In this document: piece after piece, positions 7,110 through 12,026 of the stretch
How positions within the stretch are numbered: the first letter of the stretch is position 1
Layout of the letters: every line of letters starts with the position of its first letter
NCBI GenBank assembly: GCA_037444075.1
Contig: JBBIND010000094.1
Location: 1 to 12,026, forward strand
From: JBBIND01 sp037444075
Lineage (GTDB): Bacteria; Acidobacteriota; Terriglobia; Bryobacterales; Bryobacteraceae
Reading direction: 5' to 3'
Length of the DNA stretch: 12,026 nt
The notes under the pieces: model-generated
Databases searched by the model: none
What the model was told of the DNA's origin: nothing
What the model saw: the letters and a program-made list of their open reading frames with translations, nothing else
Position numbers and translations under genes: made by a program

Positions 7110-7475
7110 TTAGTTCGCCTCGGCCAGGGCGGCCTTGGCTTTGTCAACCAGCAGGCGGAACCCGGCTTCGTCCTTGACGGCCATTTCGGCCAGCACTTTC
7201 CGGTTCAACTCCACACCGGCCTTCTTCAGCCCGTCCATGAAACGACTGTAGGAAAGGCCCGCCTGCCGGCATCCCGCGTTGATTCTCAGAATCCACAGCG
7301 AGCGGAAATGCCGCTTCTTCTGGCGGCGTCCCACGTAGGCGTAGCGTAAGGCCTTATCGACGGCCTCTTGGGCCGCCCGGTGCAGTTTGCTTTTGGTGAG
7401 GAAGAAACCCGAAGCGCGGTCGAGCACTTTGCGCCGGGCATCTCTGCGGTTGGTTCCTCGCTTAACTCTGGGCAC
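7110..7475 (-). CDS. rplT: 50S ribosomal protein L20
   Basis: L20 binds 23S rRNA early in 50S assembly and in several bacteria also represses its own operon. The 121-residue product shows the family's N-terminal basic tail (MPRVKRGTNRRDARRK), the RRQKKRHFRSLWILRINA core (about 50-67) and the C-terminal GLSYSRFMDGLKKAGVELNR segment (about 73-92). The start codon is GTG, supported by AAGGAG (7482-7487) six bases upstream. It lies 78 bp after rpmI. That spacer has no other gene; it contains a GGCACGTGCC palindrome (7515-7524) of unknown meaning. Confidence 0.97.
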   Translation of the reverse strand: MPRVKRGTNRRDARRKVLDRASGFFLTKSKLHRAAQEAVDKALRYAYVGRRQKKRHFRSLWILRINAGCRQAGLSYSRFMDGLKKAGVELNRKVLAEMAVKDEAGFRLLVDKAKAALAEAN

Positions 7476-7553
7476 GTTTAACTCCTTCTTTTCTTACAGT
7501 TGAATGGCGGAACGGGCACGTGCCTCGCGCTTCGTCCGCACCTGGATTCCCTC

Positions 7554-7748
7554 TTAGTAGGGGAGCATTTCCTGCAGGGCGACCATGTTGGCGCTGTCGG
7601 CCACCACGGACTGCCGCAGTCTTCGCTTGCGCGAGCGCGCCTTGGAGGTAAGAATGTGCCGGGCGAAGGCGTGCCGGCGGACTACTTTGCCGGTACCCGT
7701 CTTCCGGAACCGTTTGGACGCGCCTTTATGTGTCTTGAGCTTGGGCAT
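7554..7748 (-). CDS. rpmI: 50S ribosomal protein L35
   Basis: L35 is a small basic protein of the large ribosomal subunit. The 64 residues carry the family's N-terminal signature MPKLKTHKGASKRFRKTG and the basic middle RHILTSKARSRKRRLRQ. The ATG follows a GAAGGGA ribosome binding site at nine bases, which lies in one arm of a hairpin. rpmI is normally second in infC-rpmI-rplT; no infC is present here, as the upstream neighbour is a glycosidase gene on the same strand, 69 bp away. A promoter-like TATACT in that gap suggests rpmI starts the transcription unit. Confidence 0.96.
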   Translation of the reverse strand: MPKLKTHKGASKRFRKTGTGKVVRRHAFARHILTSKARSRKRRLRQSVVADSANMVALQEMLPY

Positions 7749-7758
7749 GCACAGTTAT

Positions 7759-7777
7759 CCCTTCACCGATTGAAGGA
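7759..7777 (-). promoter_or_regulatory. Hairpin masking the rpmI ribosome binding site
   Basis: In the transcript, UCCUUC pairs with GAAGGG (five Watson-Crick pairs plus one G-U) across a seven-base loop. The GAAGGG arm is the rpmI Shine-Dalgarno. The hairpin would lie at the very start of the transcript predicted from the TATACT box. A structure of this kind could limit L35 and, by coupling, L20 synthesis. L20 autoregulation through leader RNA is known in other bacteria, but any protein binding here is inference. Confidence 0.4.
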
Positions 7778-7784
7778 CTTTCTG

Positions 7785-7790
7785 AGTATA
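7785..7790 (-). promoter_or_regulatory. Probable -10 box of the rpmI-rplT-zap cluster
   Basis: TATACT on the minus strand, 36 bases before the rpmI start, differs from TATAAT at one position. At 18 bp spacing the -35 would read GGACAC, a weak match. Transcription would begin near 7778, just after the glycosidase stop codon region. Confidence 0.4.
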
Positions 7791-7817
7791 CCACGGCCAA
7801 GCCGCGCCGTGTCCGCC

Positions 7818-10496
7818 CTACTCCAGCACGAGTTCGTACCAGGGGGAGAACACCTGTCCTTCGGCCTGCAAATGGATGCGGAAGCCGCCGTTGACACGCT
7901 CGATGAAGTGCCCGGCTAAGGCGTCCAGCCTCTCCCCTGTTTGACCCAACGGGTGGACGCTCACCCGGCCCGCCGTGGTCCGGAGCGTGAGGAAGCACTC
8001 CACTCGCTCTAACCATACCGGAGCGGCGCCACCGCTGCGGTTCCCGGAGGGCCGGTGAGCGAATTCCGGCTCCGGCTCTACGGTCCACCAGTCCGTGGTG
8101 CCCGGATAGTGGACCAGCCGCTGTGGCCTCGCCGGAGCGGTGCCGGGGTGTGTCCTGAACGCTGCGCCCGGCGTAGTCAGCAGCAGCCTCCGGGATTCCT
8201 CGAGCGGCGTATTGTCCAAAGAAGTCAACAAGATGGCCGCAAAGCCTCGCGCTGAGCGTCCCAATTCCACGTCCGCCGCGCCGGCGGTTACCTTCTCCCC
8301 GCGAACGGCGCCGAAGACGCCCGCCGCCTGAGGCGCGTGCACCAGGAACAGGCGCCGCTCGCGGTCCAGGCTGAATTCGCCGGTGTCCGCCCGGACCACT
8401 GCCTCCGGCTTCGTTTTCGCCGCTTCCGTCAATTCGCCCGCGGCGTCCTTCGCCAGCCTTACGGGGTGACGCAAGGCGACCGTCGGCTCGTATCCCGCCA
8501 GCGCCGTGAGGAATGTGGCGATGGCGCCGTTGCGCTTCTCGCGCGTGGCGCGGAGCCGGTCCGCCTTGGAAACCGGTATATCCACCGGGTTCCGGCCCGC
8601 GGCGATGGCCCCGCTGCGGAAAAGCCAAGCCGTCTGCCCAACGGAAGGAAACTTGGTCAAATCCCCATTCATGTCGAAGCCTTTGGGCACGGGGTCATCC
8701 CACAGCCGGTTGTGCGAATAGGCGAAGTGCATGATGGAGTCCCAGTCCTGAAAAGCGCCGAACACCGCCAGCGACGGGCCGATTTCGGCCGCGTGGGTGT
8801 TGGGCCAGTTCTGGTTGTATTCGCTGACGGTGAAGGGCCGTCCGGCTTCACGCGAGGCGGCCATGTTCAGGAAGCTGCTCAGCCCGGAATCCACGGCGGA
8901 TGAGTCGCGAATCCGCCAGTCGCGCGAGTCCCAGGCAACGTTCGGGAAGTTGTAGTGGTCAATGTAGAAATGGTTGTCCTGGTAGTCCAACCCTTCGTGT
9001 GAGTCCAGGTTGAGCAGCCCGCCGTAGCCCATTTGTGTTCCTGCCACGGGAACCAGTCCGCCGGCTGTCTGGCGCACGGCCGAGTGCATCTCGGAAAGGT
9101 AGTACCGGTCACGGTCTTCGAGAAACAGCAGATAGTCGTTCATGCGCTGCTCCACGGCCATTTCCGTCTCCGCCACCAGCGCCACGTTGCCGTACTCCAG
9201 CCCTTCGCCTTCCGCCAGTCCCCGCTTCCCTGCCCTGAAAACCGTGGCCCGGCGCACGGACAGAGGCACATCCAGCCGCTCGACGGCCAGGCCGAAGCGC
9301 CCTATCCCGTCCATGGGAAACGTCGCCACGAACGCCATGCGGAACGTCTGCCATTGGCTGGTTACGGTGACCGTCCGCCCTGCCAACGTGCGCCACGGGC
9401 TGACATCCTGTTTGACGTCCCAGTAAATAGGCCTGGACTGACCGGCAGCCTCCAGCCGCATCTCGACTTCCGCAATGTAAGGCTCGCCTTCCTCGATCGA
9501 GAAGCCGACCTTCTTCAGAATGAGCCTCGGCCCTTGCGACGTCACCGTCAGGCGCACGGCGGGTTCCTCATCCAGGCTGACTTCTTCGAACACGCCGTCT
9601 GACGGAGCCCCTTTTTCAAGACGCCAGGGCATCGTCAGCAAGTCACGGCCGTCCGTCTCGCCGCCCGTCCAGGCGGCGCGCAACTCCTGGCCGGAGGAGT
9701 ACTTGCCGCGCAGGAACTCGTTCCACTGGCGCCGCAATTCAACGCCGTACTCGCCTTCGAGCGTCCGGTCCAGATTCCCGGTCTGCCACTCGCGCAGCAG
9801 CGAACTCTCGTTGTTGATCTCTACCATTCCCAGCACGGGGTCCTCGCCGAGTCCGAGCCCTTGAATCGACTTCACCGTGAACTCCCGCTGGAGCTCCACC
9901 ATGCGCGGGTAAAAGATGTGGAGAGGCTTGCTTTGCGAGGGAAAACTCGAGTGCGCGGGCAGCCTGTCCAGCCACGGGCGGAACTGATAGCCCACCTTGA
10001 GATTCAGGTTGACGTAAATCCCTTCGCCGCGGAGCGCCGCCAGGAAGACCCGCAACCGTTGAAGCGCCACCGGGTTCAGCGTCGGGTAAGCCTCCGTGGT
10101 CAGCAGGCTGTTGGCGTTGGCGGGGATTGAATCCGGCTGCGTGTCCAGGTGATGCAGGCGCACCAGGTTGACGCCCATGCGGCGCAACCGGCGCGCGATC
10201 CGCGGCGCATCCGCTTCCGCCGGGAAGTTGGCGCTGAAGCTGAGGTTCATGCCGAACAGCCGCACTCGCTCGTCGTCGCTCGTGTGGGGCGTCCTGTCCG
10301 GACCCACTTTGTGGAAGGCGCCCTCCCGCACAAAGAGCCGGTCAGCCGGTCCCAGCGGTTGATTCAGGTGGCTGAAGTCCGGCGCCCCGTGCAACCGGTC
10401 CTGATCGATGCTGAACGGGTAATACCCCGTCTGCGACTGTGCGGGCATCCAGCCCAGCAAAAGCAGGAGCGTGCCAAGCGTGAGGTTTCTTCCCAT
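7818..10496 (-). CDS. Secreted clan GH-A-type glycoside hydrolase with inserted carbohydrate-binding-like domain
   Basis: The 892-residue protein begins with a signal peptide (hydrophobic 7-16, cleavage near AQSQ, about residue 21), so it acts in the periplasm or outside. Residues about 75-290 and 440-640 look like two halves of a TIM barrel: RRMGVNLVRLHHLD (105-118) fits an early strand, MVEINNESS (224-232) gives the Asn-Glu pair typical of the clan GH-A acid/base (Glu230), and FTVSEYNQNWPN (555-566) offers Glu559 as nucleophile. Between them, about 300-425, lies a strand-rich, jelly-roll-like stretch that could be a carbohydrate-binding module. Residues 640-892 appear to be beta-sandwich domains. 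I cannot assign a GH family or substrate. The ATG at 10496 has only a weak ribosome binding site. It diverges from the Gfo/Idh gene, suggesting joint control of a sugar-degradation function, and lies upstream of rpmI on the same strand. Confidence 0.75.
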   Translation of the reverse strand: MGRNLTLGTLLLLLGWMPAQSQTGYYPFSIDQDRLHGAPDFSHLNQPLGPADRLFVREGAFHKVGPDRTPHTSDDERVRLFGMNLSFSANFPAEADAPRIARRLRRMGVNLVRLHHLDTQPDSIPANANSLLTTEAYPTLNPVALQRLRVFLAALRGEGIYVNLNLKVGYQFRPWLDRLPAHSSFPSQSKPLHIFYPRMVELQREFTVKSIQGLGLGEDPVLGMVEINNESSLLREWQTGNLDRTLEGEYGVELRRQWNEFLRGKYSSGQELRAAWTGGETDGRDLLTMPWRLEKGAPSDGVFEEVSLDEEPAVRLTVTSQGPRLILKKVGFSIEEGEPYIAEVEMRLEAAGQSRPIYWDVKQDVSPWRTLAGRTVTVTSQWQTFRMAFVATFPMDGIGRFGLAVERLDVPLSVRRATVFRAGKRGLAEGEGLEYGNVALVAETEMAVEQRMNDYLLFLEDRDRYYLSEMHSAVRQTAGGLVPVAGTQMGYGGLLNLDSHEGLDYQDNHFYIDHYNFPNVAWDSRDWRIRDSSAVDSGLSSFLNMAASREAGRPFTVSEYNQNWPNTHAAEIGPSLAVFGAFQDWDSIMHFAYSHNRLWDDPVPKGFDMNGDLTKFPSVGQTAWLFRSGAIAAGRNPVDIPVSKADRLRATREKRNGAIATFLTALAGYEPTVALRHPVRLAKDAAGELTEAAKTKPEAVVRADTGEFSLDRERRLFLVHAPQAAGVFGAVRGEKVTAGAADVELGRSARGFAAILLTSLDNTPLEESRRLLLTTPGAAFRTHPGTAPARPQRLVHYPGTTDWWTVEPEPEFAHRPSGNRSGGAAPVWLERVECFLTLRTTAGRVSVHPLGQTGERLDALAGHFIERVNGGFRIHLQAEGQVFSPWYELVLE

Positions 10497-10594
10497 ACAC
10501 CCAACTAGGGCTATGATAATATGTCCACCCGCGAACGCAGGCAGCGCAAGGCGGGTGGAACGCTTGCCCCGGCAGGCGCCTGGAAGGAGGCATC
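10497..10594. promoter_or_regulatory. Divergent control region between glycosidase and Gfo/Idh genes
   Basis: This 98-bp gap must contain the promoters of both flanking genes. One AT-rich island (10512-10523) gives -10-like hexamers on both strands: TATGAT (10512-10517, plus) and TATTAT (10516-10521, minus). Neither has a good -35 box. Overlapping -10 regions would make the two promoters compete or respond together. The plus-strand gene has a strong AAGGAGG (10584-10590) four bases before its ATG. Confidence 0.35.
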
Positions 10595-11794
10595 ATGTCA
10601 TCGAACCGGCGCGGGTTTTTGAAATCCGCCACTGCGGCGCTGGCCGCGGCTCCCCTGTACGTACCCTCATCCGCCTTCGGAGCGAATGACCGTCTGGTGT
10701 ACGGATTGATCGGCACGGGAGGGCGTGGGCGCTCGCTCAACCGGACGTTTCAGAAGATCGGCGCACAGTGCGCCGCGCTTTGCGACGTCTATGAGCCGCA
10801 CGTCGAGCTGGCGCGCCAGGAGTCGCCCAAGGGCATCCCAAGCTTCGTCGACCACCGCGAGCTGCTCGCCGCGCCCGGCTTGGACTTCGTCGTAATCGCC
10901 ACCACCGACCATCACCACTGCCCGCAACTGCTGGATGCGCTTAACGCCCGCAAGGACGTCTACCTGGAAAAGCCTCTTTCGCTGAACCTCGAAGAAAGCC
11001 GGCGCATGATCGCCGCCGTGGCGGGCACGGACCGCGTCGTCGAGATCGGCATGCAGCGCCGCAGCATGCCGTTCATACGGCGCGCCAAGAGCTTCATCGA
11101 TGATGGCAAGCTCGGTCAGGTGACCATGGCCAAGGCCAGCTGGAACTGGAACTTCGCCCTGCCGCTCGACAACTCGCCGCTCCCCGGGAAGCTGGACTGG
11201 GAACGCTTCCTCGGCTCGGCGCCCAAGCGCGCGCTCGAGCCACGCCGCTTCCGCTGGTGGCGCGCCTTCTACGATTACTCCGGCGGCAACATGACCGATC
11301 AAGGCACACACCTGATGGACGTCGTGCAATGGATGATGGGGTCCGGACCGCCGGCTTCAGCCGTTGCCCACGGACAGGTCCTCGGAGCCGCGGGCGCTGA
11401 AGTGCCCAACGTTTTCTCCGCCATCTTCGAATACCCGGGATACGTGGCCACGTGGACGCTGAACTACCGCAGCAGCCAGGACTACGACTGGTCCATCCTG
11501 TTTCAGGGAGACAAGGCATCCATGATTCTGGACCGCCACGGCTGCCGCATTTACTCCGATGGCGGCTCCTCTCCCACGCCGTGGTCGCAGCGCCCCAACA
11601 GCGAACTCATTTACCGCGAAGACGACCGCGACGGACCGGAACTCCACATGCGCGACATGCTGGAATGCGTGCGCACGCGCAAGCGTCCCAACTGCACCGT
11701 GGAAATCGCCGCCGCCGCCGTGGCTGGCCCGCATATGGCCAACCTGGCGCTGCGCGAGGACCGCAAGGTGAAGCGGCCGGAGGGGGCCGCCTGA
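10595..11794 (+). CDS. Tat-exported Gfo/Idh/MocA-family oxidoreductase
   Basis: Members of this family are NAD(P)-dependent dehydrogenases or related sugar-modifying enzymes that often carry a tightly bound cofactor. The 399-residue protein starts with a twin-arginine signal (NRRGFLK, residues 4-10, then a hydrophobic stretch to about 28), so it should be exported folded, with cofactor. The Rossmann motif is GLIGTGGRGR (37-46), the family EKP motif is at 125-127, and the C-terminal domain has NMTDQGTHLMDVVQW (232-246) with Asp235 and His239 as likely active-site residues. The length fits the family. The start is supported by AAGGAGG four bases upstream. It is followed ten bases later by a second Tat-signal gene, implying an operon, and diverges from the secreted glycosidase. 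The substrate is unknown; a sugar or sugar acid is the natural guess. Confidence 0.93.
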   Translation: MSSNRRGFLKSATAALAAAPLYVPSSAFGANDRLVYGLIGTGGRGRSLNRTFQKIGAQCAALCDVYEPHVELARQESPKGIPSFVDHRELLAAPGLDFVVIATTDHHHCPQLLDALNARKDVYLEKPLSLNLEESRRMIAAVAGTDRVVEIGMQRRSMPFIRRAKSFIDDGKLGQVTMAKASWNWNFALPLDNSPLPGKLDWERFLGSAPKRALEPRRFRWWRAFYDYSGGNMTDQGTHLMDVVQWMMGSGPPASAVAHGQVLGAAGAEVPNVFSAIFEYPGYVATWTLNYRSSQDYDWSILFQGDKASMILDRHGCRIYSDGGSSPTPWSQRPNSELIYREDDRDGPELHMRDMLECVRTRKRPNCTVEIAAAAVAGPHMANLALREDRKVKRPEGAA

Positions 11795-11804
11795 GGAGAC
11801 CGCG

Positions 11805-12026
11805 ATGAACGGCCGTCTCAGCAGACGCCAACTGGCATTCCTGGCAGGCAGCGCCGGCGTGGCCAACCATTTCGGGTACGGGCCATTCACGGTATTCCCT
11901 CTTTCGCGGCACAACGAGCCGTTCATGCCCGGCCTACGCACCTGCAACGGCGGCGCCTACACCTTCCAGGCGCCCGGCCCGCTCACCGTGCAGGAGAACG
12001 TCGTAATTCCAATGAAGGTCCAGGAT
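11805..12026 (+). CDS. Start of a Tat-signal protein, possibly a CocE/NonD-type hydrolase (cut by window edge)
   Basis: Only 74 codons lie in the window and the frame is still open. The N terminus has SRRQLAFLAGSAGVA (residues 6-20), a twin-arginine-like signal with a short hydrophobic segment. The last residues, VQENVVIPMKVQD, resemble the 'NVxVPMRDGVRL' opening of CocE/NonD or S15-type alpha/beta hydrolases, but the diagnostic part lies beyond the edge, so the product is not assigned firmly. The ATG is ten bases after the oxidoreductase stop, and its GAGGAG ribosome binding site overlaps that stop codon (TGAGGAG), so the two genes are very likely cotranscribed and perhaps translationally coupled. 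Confidence 0.6.
   Translation, partial: MNGRLSRRQLAFLAGSAGVANHFGYGPFTVFPLSRHNEPFMPGLRTCNGGAYTFQAPGPLTVQENVVIPMKVQD

Noticed and set aside
7515..7524. GGCACGTGCC palindrome between rpmI and rplT as an operator
   Set aside because: A single 10-bp palindrome inside an operon spacer in GC-rich DNA is expected by chance and has no supporting second site.
7726..8628. A 300-codon minus-strand frame overlapping the glycosidase gene and the start of rpmI
   Set aside because: It is low-complexity Gly/Arg-rich, overlaps the C-terminal coding region of the glycosidase in another frame and also runs into rpmI.
1..12026. A hidden defence, phage or mobile-element system
   Set aside because: Every stretch longer than about 310 bp is explained by a recognisable gene or the receptor remnant; no nuclease, helicase, integrase, transposase, reverse transcriptase or spacer array is visible on either strand.

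Overview
The window reads as chromosomal core DNA of a GC-rich Gram-negative soil-type bacterium, most likely an acidobacterium of the Bryobacterales/Solibacter kind. This is an inference. It rests on an LPS-export protein (LptD), the remnant of a large TonB-dependent-receptor-like protein, a Tat-exported Gfo/Idh/MocA oxidoreductase beside a large secreted glycosidase, and uniformly GC-rich coding sequence. Nearly all of it is occupied by intact genes. I see no tRNA, rRNA, CRISPR array, complete insertion sequence or phage gene.

Layout. Positions 1-282 hold a decayed C-terminal fragment of an outer-membrane receptor (minus strand), ending at a 14-bp tandem repeat. Positions 292-1692 (minus) are pgi, glucose-6-phosphate isomerase, followed by a 306-bp gene-free gap. 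Positions 1999-2892 (minus) encode a zinc-ribbon/RDD membrane protein, divergent from lptD (3018-5306, plus). lptD appears to start at a CTG codon with a good ribosome binding site. Facing it is 5415-6416 (minus), a coiled-coil protein with a degenerate GGDEF domain. Upstream of that on the minus strand lies a compact cluster, in transcription order: rpmI (L35), rplT (L20), a ZapB-like coiled-coil gene and zapA. This cluster joins ribosome synthesis to division-ring factors. Positions 7818-10496 (minus) encode a large secreted clan GH-A-type glycosidase. It is divergent from 10595-11794 (plus), a Tat-exported Gfo/Idh/MocA oxidoreductase, and the start of a second Tat-signal protein (11805 to the window edge).

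How the genes fit together. Three themes stand out: envelope biogenesis (lptD and the RDD protein), growth and division (rpmI-rplT-zapB-like-zapA, perhaps with the degenerate GGDEF protein), and carbohydrate use outside the cytoplasm (glycosidase, Gfo/Idh enzyme, second Tat protein), with pgi in central sugar metabolism. I found no convincing new defence or mobile system. The points most worth a second look are the CTG start of lptD, the single N-terminal cysteine of LptD, the degenerate GGDEF protein beside zapA, the hairpin that would mask the rpmI ribosome binding site, and the receptor remnant broken at a short tandem repeat.
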